Of a DNA stretch of 64,000 bases, positions 8,188 to 18,059 are shown piece after piece. The notes under the pieces were generated by a model. The model searched no databases and was not told the origin of the DNA. It saw only the letters and a list, made by a program, of their open reading frames with translations. The DNA is from UTCFX2 sp002050125 (lineage in GTDB: Bacteria; Chloroflexota; Anaerolineae; Anaerolineales; UBA4823): positions 310,001-374,000 of the forward strand of contig JAOSJQ010000001.1 in the NCBI GenBank assembly GCA_027494035.1, written 5' to 3'. A program made the position numbers and the translations under genes. Positions within the stretch are counted from its first letter, which is position 1. Each line of letters starts with the position of its first letter.

Positions 8188-11100
8188 TCAAAGCTCTTCA
8201 CCCAGATTCAACAGCCCGGTGCCGAGCCTTGGCGGACGGGCGCGTTCTTCATCCTTGCCGAATTTAATGATCTCTCCGGTGTCCGTCACAGCCTCAACCG
8301 CTAACCCAAGGCTTTGAAGCTCTTTGACCAACACGCGAAAGGAAGCCGGGATGCTGGGTTCTTCAATCTGTTCGCCTTTGACAATCGCTTCGTAGATTTT
8401 TACCCGACCCTGCACGTCATCGGATTTGACTGTGAGCATTTCCTGCAACGTGTATGCGGCGCCGTACGCTTCCAGAGCCCATACTTCCATTTCACCAAAT
8501 CGCTGACCGCCAAATTGGGCTTTTCCACCCAGCGGCTGCTGCGACACTAGACTGTACGGTCCGGTTGAGCGCGCATGAACTTTATCCTCTACCAGGTGGT
8601 GAAGCTTCAACATTGTCATAACGCCAACGGTCACCGGCTGATCGAAAGGTTCTCCGGTCTTGCCATCTCGCAACAGTTGCTTGCCAAGAGTTGGAACTGG
8701 CAGCCCCAATTCCAGGCTGACTTCCTTTGCTCTGACAAGCAGGTCCTCGTTGGACAGCTTCAAGGCGCCTGAAGCATCTTCGCTGTGATCCGTGAGCCAC
8801 AAACGCAGACAAGCTTCGACCGCATGCTTATCCCGCTCTTTGTTGCCAGCGACGTTCTTCTGCTCTTCCTCAAAAGCCAGCAGGCTATCCGGGTCAAGTC
8901 TGTTGTCTTTCAACCATTCTCGCAAAACAGCCCGATGTGCATACGCATCATCTGAGATAAGCAAATACGCATCATAACCGCGGTCACCTAACCAGTTCTC
9001 CAGATAGATGCGGCGCACCTCCTGATCATCCTCGATCATGCTAGGATCATCAAACTCAGTTTCTTTAAGCCATTCCCAGGCAGCCTCGGTGGCTTTTGAC
9101 CAGGCTTGATCGATCAACCAGGCGCGCGCCAGCTCCGCCTCGATCTCTTCTTCGCTGGCTCCGTCAAAGACCGGGGAGATGGCTCTGAAACCCAGCCGGC
9201 TGGAAGCCCAGCCCAGGTGCGTTTCGAGCACCTGCCCAATGTTCATTCGCCCGGGTACGCCCAGCGGGTTCAGAATGATATCAACCGGTCGTCCATCTTC
9301 GAGGAATGGCATATCCTCGACCGGGACGACTTTCGAAACCACGCCTTTATTCCCATGCCGCCCCGCCATTTTATCGCCGGCAGTTATCTTGCGGCGTTGA
9401 GCAACGGATACGCGCACCATCGTGTCCACTCCGGCGGAAAGGTCCGCATTGTCCTCCCGCGTGAACACTTTCACATCCACCACTTTTCCGCGCTCGCCAT
9501 GCGGCATGCGCAGCGAGGTGTCTTTCACATCGCGCGATTTCTCGCCAAAAATGGCGCGCAGCAAGCGTTCTTCGGGGGTTAGCTCCTTTTCCCCCTTGGG
9601 GGAAATTTTGCCGACCAGAATATCGTTCGGTCCGACCTCTGCGCCGATGCGAATGATCCCATGGTCGTCCAGGTCTTTGATCGCCTCGTCACCCACATTG
9701 GGGATATCGCGGGTGATCTCTTCCGGGCCGAGGCGCGTATCGCGCGACTCCACCTCGAATTTCTCAATATGAACCGAGGTGAAACGATCCTCTTGCACCA
9801 ATCGCTCTGAAATCAGAATTGCGTCTTCGAAATTGCCGCCTTCCCACGAGAGAAATGCGACGACCACGTTCTGCCCCAACGCCAGTTGACCGTTTTCGGT
9901 TGAGGAGGAATCGGCAATCACATCATTGCGGCGGACGCGTTGACCTTTGACCACCGCCGGACGCTGGTCGATGCAGGTGCTTTGGTTCGAACGCGAATAT
10001 TTGCGCAGGTTGTACACCTTCTGATCGCCATCCGAGGTGCGTAAAGTCACACTGCGACCGGTAACGGAGATGACTTCGCCGTCGTCTTCAGCCAGGATCA
10101 CTTGCCCTGAATCGATCGCCGCGTGATATTCCATCCCGGTGGACACCTGAGGCACATCGGGGCGCAGCAAAGGCACCGCCTGAGCCTGCATGTTCGAGCC
10201 CCATCAGCGCCCGGTTAGCGTCATCATGCTCCAGGAATGGGATTAAGGCGGCGCTGATGCCTACAATCTGGTGCGGGGCAACGTCCATATAATCAAGGTT
10301 CGTTGCCGGTGAAAAGATGAAAGAGGAGTAATGTCTCGAAGAGACGCGCGACCGCACAAATTCGTTATAGTTGTTTAACGGCGTATTTGCCTGAGCGATC
10401 ACAAATCGATCTTCAGTGTCGGCTGAGAGATAATCCGTCTCTGCGGTTACAAAGGGGACTATTGCCACCTCGTTGATTTTCAACTTGGCAATCTTCTTCG
10501 CTAAGGCGGGCGTGACGCGCTCATCTGCTTTGGCGATCACCTCGCCTGAAACTGGATGTACAACATCCTCGCGCAGCATGCGGTCAACCAGACGAAGATC
10601 GTCCGGTCTTAAGGTTTTTCGCACGCGTCGATAGGGGGTGTCGATGAACCCATATTCGTTCACGCGTGCAAAGGATGCCAGACGTCCAATAAGACCAATG
10701 TTCGGACCTTCCGGCGTCTCGATCGGACAGATGCGACCGTAGTGCGAATGATGGACGTCGCGCACATCGAAACCGGCTCTTTCACGGCGCAAGCCGCCGG
10801 GGCCCAATGCGGACAATGTGCGCTTGTGCCGCAATTCTGCCAGAGGGTTGGTCTGATCCATGAACTGGGACAACTGGCTGGAGCCGAAGAACTCGCGCAA
10901 AGCCGCAACGACCGGGCGGATGTTGATCAGCGTAATCGGCGAAATCTGCTCTTGGTCGCGGATCGACATTCTTTCCTTGATCACCCGCTCCATTCGCCGC
11001 AAGCCCACGCGCAGTTTGTTTTGGATCAACTCGCCCACTGTTTTTGCACGCCGGTTGCCAAGATGATCAATATCATCGGGAGCCATCACGCCATTGTTGA

Positions 11101-12115
11101 TCATAATCATTCTGCGCAGCAGGCGCACGATGTCCAATTTGGTCACCATCCGGTGTGTGGTCGGTATGAGATTGGTCAAGTCCAGCTTCTGGTCAAGCTT
11201 ATATCTGCCAACCCGCTCTAGGTCGTAATGGCGTTGATCGAAAAGCTGTTCTTCCAGAAAATCGCGCGCGTTATCGAGGGTCGCCGGGTCGCCGGGTCGC
11301 ATGCGCTTAAAGAACTCCAACAACGCAGCTTCAGCAATCGTCAACCCATGCGAGAGGTCCCATTCCGGCTCTTGAGCAAGGGTGGAGGCGATAAACATTC
11401 GATCAGGGTTTTTATCGATATCTCCGAAGAGGTTGAGCAGTTCTTCATCGGTCCCTTCTTTGAGCGGGGAGTCTTCTCCAGCCAAGCCGTCGTTGACTGC
11501 CGCGAGGGCGCGCAAGAAGATCGTCACCGGTACCGTGCGCTTGCGATTGAAGCGCAAGGTCAAGTAATCGCTCTTGCGGGTTTCAAATTCCATCCAGGCG
11601 CCGCGATCGGGGATCAGCTTTGCCATCGCCAGTGGGCGACCAGTTGCCCGGTCGATCGGCGCCTCAAAATAAACGCCCGGCGAACGAATCAGTTGCGAGA
11701 CCACCACTCGCTCGGTTCCATTGATGATAAAGGTGCCCTTCTCGGTCATCTCTGGGAAATCGCCCAGGAAGATGTCTTGGGTCATCGGCTCAGGAATATC
11801 CGGACCGATTAGCAGCACCTTGACATATAATGGGCTGGCATACGTGAGGTCACGCTCGACGCATTCTTCGATGCTATGCTTAGATTCACCAAACCAATAG
11901 CGCAATTCAAACTGTTGCGCTTCCGGCATCCGGCTTGGGAAATAGAGCTTCATCCCTTTGTTATAGGACTCGATCGGGGAGAGCTCGTTAAAAAGATCGC
12001 CCAAACCACCCTCTTTCAAACGCTTGAAAGAGTCGATCTGAACTTCGATCAAATCTGGCAGCGGCAATTCCACATCAATACGAGCGTAAGATTTGCTTGG
12101 TAAAGCGGATGTCAT
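8188..12115 (-). CDS. rpoB: RNA polymerase beta subunit, split by a +1 frameshift
   Basis: About 1308 aa once one base is removed. The 5' frame runs 12115 to about 10202 and the 3' frame about 10199 to 8188. The frames meet in a GGGG run (10199-10202), where GGG restores RALMGSNMQAQAVPLL. Landmarks: the rifampicin region SQLSQFMDQTNPL, HYGRICPIETPEGPNIGL, GDKMAGRHGNKGVV, and PYSLVSQQPLGGKAQFGGQR near the C-terminus. An insertion of 149 codons (8674-9120), rich in WL-x-[DE] motifs, interrupts the usual sequence between SPVFDGASEEEI and RDGKTGEPFDQPVTVG. rpoB is essential, so the frameshift is read as sequencing error. rpoC is not downstream; a terminator and rpsL follow instead. Confidence 0.95.
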
Positions 12116-12310
12116 GCGAATTCTCCTGACATGTGCTGATTGAACAGTCTAAACTTCAATTCATAATCGTCGGAATACGCGAAAAGTAAATCTCCAGGAG
12201 ACATCCGGAAATTTACCTGCGAATTTCACTCCACTGGTTTATTTACCCGTCGTCCAATATATAAAGTATCTTTTCCGAGAACCGCGCTGATTATGACTAG
12301 ACGAAAGAAT

Positions 12311-12339
12311 ATTATACCGGCAGATTTAATCAAAGTCAA
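12311..12339 (-). promoter_or_regulatory. Consensus sigma-70 promoter for rpoB
   Basis: On the minus strand, TTGACT (12334-12339), a 17-base spacer and a perfect TATAAT (12311-12316). The predicted start gives a 5' leader of about 190 bases. The 12116-12412 interval also separates the divergent era gene, which has only a TAGAAT-like element about 10 bases before its ATG. Confidence 0.88.
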
Positions 12340-12412
12340 GATGGGATTTTTGGTGTTTTTCAGCGAAATCGCTGCCTGTTTTCATTCCTTTGTTTGATAG
12401 AATTCAACTGAG

Positions 12413-13315
12413 ATGAATTTAGAACAAATCTACCGTTCAGGCTTTGTCGCCGTAATGGGCAAACCCAATGTGGGCAAATCGACGTTGATCAACGCGCTGC
12501 TGGGGCAGAAAATCGCGGCGGTTACGCCCCGACCGCAGACCACCCGAAAGCGGCAAATGGGGATTCTCACGCTCGCTTCGATGATGCAGGTGATATTCGT
12601 CGACACGCCGGGGGTGCACCAACCGCGCAACAAACTTGGGTCATTAATGAACGAGGAGGCAGCCCAGGCTCTGCGCGAATGCGACCTGATCCTCTTTGTG
12701 GCGGACGTAACCCAGCCCCCCACCGAAGACGATCTGCTGCTGGTGGGGCTGTTGCGTGAAGCAAAAACCCGGCGCACAATCATCCTGGCTTTGAATAAAA
12801 TCGACCTGCTCGAACCGGATCTGCTCCCAACTCGCCAGGACGAGTTCGCCAGCCAGATCCCCAACGCCATCGTAATCCCGATCTCCGCCTCCGCCGGAAC
12901 CAACCTGGACGTTTTACTGCACACCATCCAGGAGCGCCTCCCGGCGGGCGACCCGTTCTTCCCCGAAGACCAGCTCACCGACCTCTACGAGCGCGACCTG
13001 GCGGCGGATCTCATCCGCGAAGCCGCGCTGAACCTGCTGCGCGACGAAGTCCCGCACGGTATCGCCGTGCGCATCGACCAGTACCAGGAGAGAAACGAGC
13101 ACGGCGCGTACATCGAAGCTACGCTCTTCCTCGAACGCGAATCGCATAAAGCGATCGTGATTGGGAAAGACGGGCAGATGCTCAAGAAAATCGGAACGCT
13201 GGCGCGGCAGGCGATCGAAGAAATGAGCGGGCGCAAAGTGTATCTGCAACTCAAAGTAAAAATTCGCAAGAACTGGCGCGACGATGAGAAAGTATTGCGC
13301 CAGTTCAGATATTAA
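12413..13315 (+). CDS. era: GTPase Era
   Basis: 300 aa, the usual Era length. Era is a GTPase that binds the 3' end of 16S rRNA and assists 30S maturation. GKPNVGKST (G1) is at residues 16-24, DTPG at 64-67, NKID near 130, and a C-terminal KH domain includes AIVIGKDGQMLKKIG. There is no clear Shine-Dalgarno. A TAGAAT sits so close to the ATG that the mRNA may be almost leaderless. It is divergent from rpoB. Confidence 0.96.
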   Translation: MNLEQIYRSGFVAVMGKPNVGKSTLINALLGQKIAAVTPRPQTTRKRQMGILTLASMMQVIFVDTPGVHQPRNKLGSLMNEEAAQALRECDLILFVADVTQPPTEDDLLLVGLLREAKTRRTIILALNKIDLLEPDLLPTRQDEFASQIPNAIVIPISASAGTNLDVLLHTIQERLPAGDPFFPEDQLTDLYERDLAADLIREAALNLLRDEVPHGIAVRIDQYQERNEHGAYIEATLFLERESHKAIVIGKDGQMLKKIGTLARQAIEEMSGRKVYLQLKVKIRKNWRDDEKVLRQFRY

Positions 13316-13349
13316 GGTTCAGAACCACTCTCTTTCGAAGGACAGCGCC

Positions 13350-14021
13350 ATGGCAATCATCCTGTTTTTGATCCCGTTTGCAATCGCAGTTATCGATTGG
13401 GTCGCGGTCTGGAAAAGCTGGAGAAAGCTGGAGTATTTCGCCAAACCTGCGGTGATGTTGGCGCTGCTCGGTTGGATCGCCGCGTTCGGCGGTTTTCGCG
13501 GTCCAATGCTCTGGATCGTTCTCGGGGTGATCTTCTCGCTGGCGGGGGATGTTTTTCTGGTGCTGCCGCGCGAGCGATTCATCCTAGGGCTAGTCGCTTT
13601 TCTGCTGGCGCACGTCTTTTATCTGGTTGGCTTCAGCGTTTACGGTCCGCTGTCGAATGCCCCGGTCGCCATCCTGGCAGTGATAATCCTCATCACCTCC
13701 AGCCGGCTATACCTGCGCCTCTCCGAAGGCTTGCAGCGATCCGGGCTGGAAAAGCTCAGAACCCCGGTTTTGATTTATTCGATTGTGATCAGCCTGATGC
13801 TGCTCAGCGCGCTGGCAACACTGGTTCGCCCCGATTGGCGCTTTAGCGCCGCCGCGTTATCGGCGGTAGGAGGGCTGCTCTTCTATGTTTCAGACGCCCT
13901 CCTGGCTTGGAACCGCTTTCTTGCGCCCCTCCCGCGCAGTCGAGTCGTGTCGATGATGGCGTATCATCTGGGGCAATTTGGAATTGTTCTCGGCGCCTCA
14001 ATCCAATTTATTTTCACTTAA
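13350..14021 (+). CDS. YhhN-family membrane protein (lysoplasmalogenase-like)
   Basis: 223 aa from the ATG at 13350, which has GAAGGA upstream. The protein is almost entirely hydrophobic with about eight membrane segments and carries FSLAGDVFLVLPRERFILGLVAFLLAH, the pattern of the YhhN/TMEM86 family. Human TMEM86B hydrolyses lysoplasmalogen; the role of bacterial members is uncertain. An in-frame extension to 13284 overlaps era and is rejected. The last 24 bases overlap the convergent gene that ends at 13998. Confidence 0.8.
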   Translation: MAIILFLIPFAIAVIDWVAVWKSWRKLEYFAKPAVMLALLGWIAAFGGFRGPMLWIVLGVIFSLAGDVFLVLPRERFILGLVAFLLAHVFYLVGFSVYGPLSNAPVAILAVIILITSSRLYLRLSEGLQRSGLEKLRTPVLIYSIVISLMLLSALATLVRPDWRFSAAALSAVGGLLFYVSDALLAWNRFLAPLPRSRVVSMMAYHLGQFGIVLGASIQFIFT

Positions 14022-15188
14022 ATCGTTAGGCGCGTCCTCCGGTTCGTCTGAGATGTTCGAGGGCAGATCACCTGCTGGCAAGGGCAGCGTCGCCTCTGCG
14101 GACGCCGCCGGCAGCGCATCCGGGTAAGCCCGCGCGCCAAAGCGAGTCAGGAGGACCGCGCCCAATCCAATCGTCCCGATCAATACGGGGGCGAGCCAGC
14201 CGATGCAGGGCACAATCATTTGTATTCCGTTGGAAACCAGGGTGAGCAGGAAGGCGCCGACCCCCGCAGAGACCGGCAGCGCCCAATCCACTTTGAGGAA
14301 ACCTTCCAGACGTTTGCCGATCTCCGCTCCGATGGCAATGATGCCAAAAACCCAGCCAAGCCAGAGCAGCAACGCTCCGATCAGACTCAGCGGAAGCAGA
14401 CAAATCGTGACTGCCAGCAAGACCAGAATCAGAGGAACGATCAGAATCGTAAGGCAGCCCAAGCCGCCCGAAGCTAGTATGCTATCCAGCGCGGTTTTGG
14501 AAACCCGATTGATCGGTTTTGGCGCGAACAGCGCCACCAGAACAGCCAAAGCAGCCCAGAAGAACGAGCGAATGAACCACCATAACGCATCCCACAGGGG
14601 ATTGAGACCCAGGTCGACTACCGGCGTGCGCAGATCGCCCGGCAGGTTGATTGGCGGAGCGCCCTCCCAATCGGGCAGCCGAAGGGTCCCTGGTACGATC
14701 ATGGAAAACGGGCCGGCTGGAACATCGTTAACCTGACCCTGGATTTGTGCGTTTTCAGCCAGATTCAGTTTTGCCGAGACTGTGTTGACGTCCCCCTGCA
14801 CGCGGGCAGAGTCGCCAAGTGAAACCAGCCCGCCGATTGCATTGACATCTCCTTCCACAGCGCCATCAACCTGCAAAGTTCCACCGACGATCACGACATC
14901 GCCAGCGACATTCGAGCCGGCAAGCAGCTTAGCTGCGCCGCCGATGACGATCAAATTCCCTGGGAGGGTTTCGCCCTCCTCCAGCCTATAGCTGCCCCCA
15001 ATAACGAGCTTGTCGGTATCCGGCGATTGTTGCAGGGCGCGGAGTATGGCTCGTCCGCCCGAATCCAATGCTAAATCCCCACTGCCAGCCGCGGCGGAAC
15101 GAACGGGGACAATCCCAGCGGTGAACAGAGCAGCCAGAATAACTATGGACAGCGTCCAGAACAGAACCCGGTGGTGAATGTGTTTCAT
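13998..15188 (-). CDS. Membrane protein with bactofilin-like N-terminal repeats
   Basis: 396 aa. There is a signal or anchor segment at residues 7-25, then about 130 residues of short hydrophobic repeats such as LPGNLIVIGGAAKLLAGSNV and AVEGDVNAIGGLVSLGDSAR, which look like the beta-helical polymer-forming (bactofilin-type) fold. The second half has about five membrane helices and an acidic tail. GGAGG lies 8 bases before the ATG, which overlaps the anti-sigma stop (ATGA). Co-translation with the sigma and anti-sigma genes suggests an envelope protein under that sigma factor. Exact function unknown. Confidence 0.75.
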   Translation of the reverse strand: MKHIHHRVLFWTLSIVILAALFTAGIVPVRSAAAGSGDLALDSGGRAILRALQQSPDTDKLVIGGSYRLEEGETLPGNLIVIGGAAKLLAGSNVAGDVVIVGGTLQVDGAVEGDVNAIGGLVSLGDSARVQGDVNTVSAKLNLAENAQIQGQVNDVPAGPFSMIVPGTLRLPDWEGAPPINLPGDLRTPVVDLGLNPLWDALWWFIRSFFWAALAVLVALFAPKPINRVSKTALDSILASGGLGCLTILIVPLILVLLAVTICLLPLSLIGALLLWLGWVFGIIAIGAEIGKRLEGFLKVDWALPVSAGVGAFLLTLVSNGIQMIVPCIGWLAPVLIGTIGLGAVLLTRFGARAYPDALPAASAEATLPLPAGDLPSNISDEPEDAPNDLSENKLD

Positions 15189-15727
15189 AAGGTAACCCTC
15201 CGCGGGCTTGTGAGTAAACGATACGAAACGACCCACAATACAGCCAGCTCGCTAAGCAAACCAAAACCAAATATGATCCCCATCAACGGAAAGGCGCTTT
15301 TTGAAAAGTTGAGCAACGGCGAAGCAAGATTTCGCAGCGCATCGGCAAAAGTGTAGAACGAAAAAACCTGATAAACCCAGGTGTAGAAAAGCAGGCTGGG
15401 CGATTTCAACCAGGGCCACAGGATTGCCAGCATCAGCCCGGCTAATGCCACCAAACCAAAAACGATCGTGCTGAAGGTCGTCACAATCTGGCGGCGGTAT
15501 ATGTGCTGCTGAGAAGCCTCTAGCCGGGCTTGCCAGCGCCGGGTAAAACCGGGCTCCGGGGCAGCCATTTCATCGGCGTTCAAAGCAGCTTCCAGGCTGT
15601 AAAATGCACTTGAAAGAGACTGGCACTGCTCACAAACCTGCAGATGTTCCTGCAGCGAATGGGCTTGAATCGGGCTGAGGTCCTCGGCGTCTGCAAATAA
15701 CCAGTCTTGATATGTTTGATGGTTCAT
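15185..15727 (-). CDS. Anti-sigma factor (zinc-finger type, membrane anchored)
   Basis: 180 aa. The N-terminal cytoplasmic part has HLQVCEQCQSL, the H-x3-C-x2-C motif of zinc-finger anti-sigma domains. Two membrane helices follow (around residues 80-100 and 145-165). It overlaps the sigma gene by ATGA at its start and the downstream membrane protein by ATGA at its end. The expected role is to sequester the upstream-encoded ECF sigma factor at the membrane; the inducing signal is not evident. Confidence 0.85.
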   Translation of the reverse strand: MNHQTYQDWLFADAEDLSPIQAHSLQEHLQVCEQCQSLSSAFYSLEAALNADEMAAPEPGFTRRWQARLEASQQHIYRRQIVTTFSTIVFGLVALAGLMLAILWPWLKSPSLLFYTWVYQVFSFYTFADALRNLASPLLNFSKSAFPLMGIIFGFGLLSELAVLWVVSYRLLTSPRRVTL

Positions 15728-16346
15728 GGAGCCATCCTTTCAGCCATCAGGCTGCATGCGGGGGAGGGGAGCGATGTTTCGTCAAATACAGCGGGCGGCT
15801 GCTGCTTGAGCCATTCCTCAGCCATCGCCCGGCGCGCGCGGTGCAAGCGGCTTTTCAATGCGCCCATGCTCAGGGATAACGCCTGACAGATCTCGTCATA
15901 TGAAAAATCGTACCAATAGTACATCACCACCGCAGCTCGATCGGTTGAATCGAGGATTTCTAACACGGCTCGAATTTTCTGGCGCTCCTCTTTGCGTCCC
16001 AAGCCGGCTTCCACGCCGGGGAAGGTTCAGGTAAATCTGGCACTGGCAGTTCCTCTATCGAAACGATCTGGATGCGCCGCTTTCGAATCTGGTCGATGCA
16101 GTAATGAGCGGCGATCGATAGCAGCCAGGTCGAGAACGCCCGGCTGTTGTCATAGCGTTTCAGCGATTGGTACGCACGCACAAAGGTCTCTTGAGCAGCG
16201 TCTTCGGCATCCTGCGCATTCCCCAGCATTCGATAGCAGAGACTGAAAACCGGCTTTTCGTAGGTTTCCACAATCGCTGTGAAAGCTTGTGAATCCCCGT
16301 TTTGGGCTTGGACGAGCCATTCCGCCTCGTTGCCTTGCACTCTCAA
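15724..16346 (-). CDS. ECF RNA polymerase sigma factor, split by a -1 frameshift
   Basis: 207 aa when one C is restored in the homopolymer at 16018-16021 (CCCC read on the minus strand). Region 2 includes YRMLGNAQDAEDAAQETFVRAYQ. Region 4 is SYDEICQALSLSMGALKSRL HRARRAM, the helix-turn-helix that contacts the -35 element. The two frames join at the linker PDLPEPSPG-VEAGLGRKEER. The gene is first in a coupled operon with its anti-sigma and has a good promoter upstream. The indel is probably a sequence error. Confidence 0.88.
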
Positions 16347-16442
16347 TCTCCTTACATCCAGTTCCAGACGAATTTCAGCATAGCCATCCAGCGCCGGTTA
16401 AAGTATTGGATCGTTTCGTATTACCATATACGCACAGCGAGA

Positions 16443-16471
16443 ATTATAGTTGCGCGGTAACGCCGATTCAA
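16443..16471 (-). promoter_or_regulatory. Sigma-70-type promoter for the ECF sigma operon
   Basis: On the minus strand, TTGAAT (16466-16471), a 17-base spacer and TATAAT (16443-16448). It lies about 95 bases upstream of the sigma gene ATG and overlaps the 3' end of the preceding lipoprotein gene. A housekeeping-type promoter suggests basal expression rather than purely ECF autoregulation. Confidence 0.8.
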
Positions 16472-17061
16472 CGCAAGCGTTTGAACTCCAGGGGTCCATC
16501 AATATTCGGAAAATTTACGAATTCCAGCGACAGGGTTTGCTGGGAGCAGGTGAACCTGGCTGAATTGTGGGGCTGAACGAACAACGGCAGGAAGGCATCC
16601 GCTTTCACATCCGCCATCATCTCGTCCTGACCATACACTACAGAGTAATCCATGTCGCTGCTGAGCATTTCGGGGGCGCGCACAAATTCGCCATCGATCT
16701 CATATTTGCTGGACGCGAAGCCGCTCATCCGTATTTCAAGCGGCAGTAAATCGCGCTCTGCGCGTACATCGAATTTGCCGATGAACTGCACCGCTTCCAC
16801 GGTAAGCCCTCCTTGTGGATCGAAGCGGTAGGCGACGCTGCCTAAGCTCTTAATAAATTTGAGGTTATCCGGGTCAAAAGAACCAACCGGAAGCGAAGCA
16901 CGCAAAAACGTTTCCGGATCCTGGGTCTCCCAAATTCCCACGATGCACGGATTTGCGCCCGTGGTCGGGGTGGAAGTTGGCGCCGGACTGAACCCGCCTG
17001 AACAACCGCTCAGGATGATTGTCAGGAGTACAAACCATACAGTAAGAATTTGCTTTTTCAA
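16468..17061 (-). CDS. Lipoprotein of unknown function
   Basis: 197 aa. A lipoprotein signal ends at LILSGC-type lipobox residues 17-20 (I-L-S-G-C), followed by a short Pro/Thr linker (SPAPTSTPTTG). The remainder begins CIVGIWETQDPETFLRASLP and looks like a secreted globular domain with a lipid-binding or lipocalin-like GxW motif, though no family was recognised. It is co-directional with the sigma operon, whose promoter lies in its last codons. Confidence 0.8.
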   Translation of the reverse strand: MKKQILTVWFVLLTIILSGCSGGFSPAPTSTPTTGANPCIVGIWETQDPETFLRASLPVGSFDPDNLKFIKSLGSVAYRFDPQGGLTVEAVQFIGKFDVRAERDLLPLEIRMSGFASSKYEIDGEFVRAPEMLSSDMDYSVVYGQDEMMADVKADAFLPLFVQPHNSARFTCSQQTLSLEFVNFPNIDGPLEFKRLR

Positions 17062-17122
17062 GGCTGCGTTCCTCGAAAACCGAATTTACGACCTGTAGAC
17101 GACCTGGGTGTTTCCTCGTACT

Positions 17123-18019
17123 TCAATCGATCAATTTGGCATTCGCCAGCGCCTCGATCACCCCGATGACCGCAGAATTGTCCAGGTTGGACATCCCCAT
17201 CTGCAGCATCGCGTTGAAAAGCTGCAAATCGACCGCGGCAGAGGGCAGTGGAATGCCATATTCCCGCGCTGTGTCCATGATAATCGCAAGGTCTTTAGCC
17301 TGCATATAGGCTTTGAAACCCGGATTGCGATTCCCGGCGAACAAACGCGGCGGTTTGACATCCAACGACCAACACTGGGCAGCCCCGGCTTTGATCGCCT
17401 CCACAATCTTTTGCGGATCGGCGCCAGCCTTCTTGGCAAAAATCAACAGTTCGCCCATCGCGACCATTTGAGCCGCGACCATGATTTGATTGGCTGCTTT
17501 GGCAATCTGACCGGTTCCGCTTTCGCCAACGTGGGTGATCGTCTTGCCTATCGCCTGCAGAATAGGTCTTGCGCGCTCAAGGGATTCCGCCGGCCCGCCG
17601 ACCATAATGGTTAATGTGCCATCGCGTGCGCCGATGTCGCCGCCGCTGACAGGCGCATCCAGACAGGCAACACCCTTCTCCCCCAGGACATTTGCAATCT
17701 TGCGCGCCAGCGCCGGTTTAATTGTCGAGTTGTCGATGTAGATCAAGCCTGAGTGGGCGCTTTCGATAATGCCGTGTTGCCCCAGAACCACCTGCTCGAC
17801 GTCCGGCGAATCCGGTAGATTGGTGAACACCACCTCCGCCTGCGCCGCCACCTCTGCCGGCGAATAAGCTGCCGTTGCGCCTTCCGCAACCAGTTCTTGC
17901 ACCGCAGCCCGACTGCGATTGTGCACCACAAGCGGGAAACCGGCGCGCAAAATATTGCGCGCCATCGACTTGCCCATCAAACCTAAACCGATGTAACCTA
18001 CAACTAGTTTTTCAGCCAT
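17123..18019 (-). CDS. 3-hydroxyisobutyrate dehydrogenase family oxidoreductase
   Basis: 298 aa, the family's usual size. The start at 18019 is chosen because GGAGAAGGAC precedes it; the frame stays open upstream to 18169 without family-like sequence. The Rossmann motif GYIGLGLMGKSMARN is near the N-terminus, then DAPVSGGDIGARDGTLTIMVGG, the substrate-binding signature, and the catalytic lysine in GTGQIAKAANQIM. Enzymes of this class oxidise beta-hydroxy acids (hydroxyisobutyrate, tartronate semialdehyde, glycerate type) with NAD(P). Substrate cannot be told from sequence. It sits 40 bases after the epimerase-like gene. Confidence 0.88.
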   Translation of the reverse strand: MAEKLVVGYIGLGLMGKSMARNILRAGFPLVVHNRSRAAVQELVAEGATAAYSPAEVAAQAEVVFTNLPDSPDVEQVVLGQHGIIESAHSGLIYIDNSTIKPALARKIANVLGEKGVACLDAPVSGGDIGARDGTLTIMVGGPAESLERARPILQAIGKTITHVGESGTGQIAKAANQIMVAAQMVAMGELLIFAKKAGADPQKIVEAIKAGAAQCWSLDVKPPRLFAGNRNPGFKAYMQAKDLAIIMDTAREYGIPLPSAAVDLQLFNAMLQMGMSNLDNSAVIGVIEALANAKLID

Positions 18020-18059
18020 GTCCTTCTCCTGATGAAAAATAATATCCAAAACCCGCGAT

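Noticed and set aside
10088..10202. Programmed frameshifting in rpoB
   Set aside because: GGGG is a simple homopolymer with no slippery heptamer or stimulatory stem, and programmed shifting is not known for rpoB.
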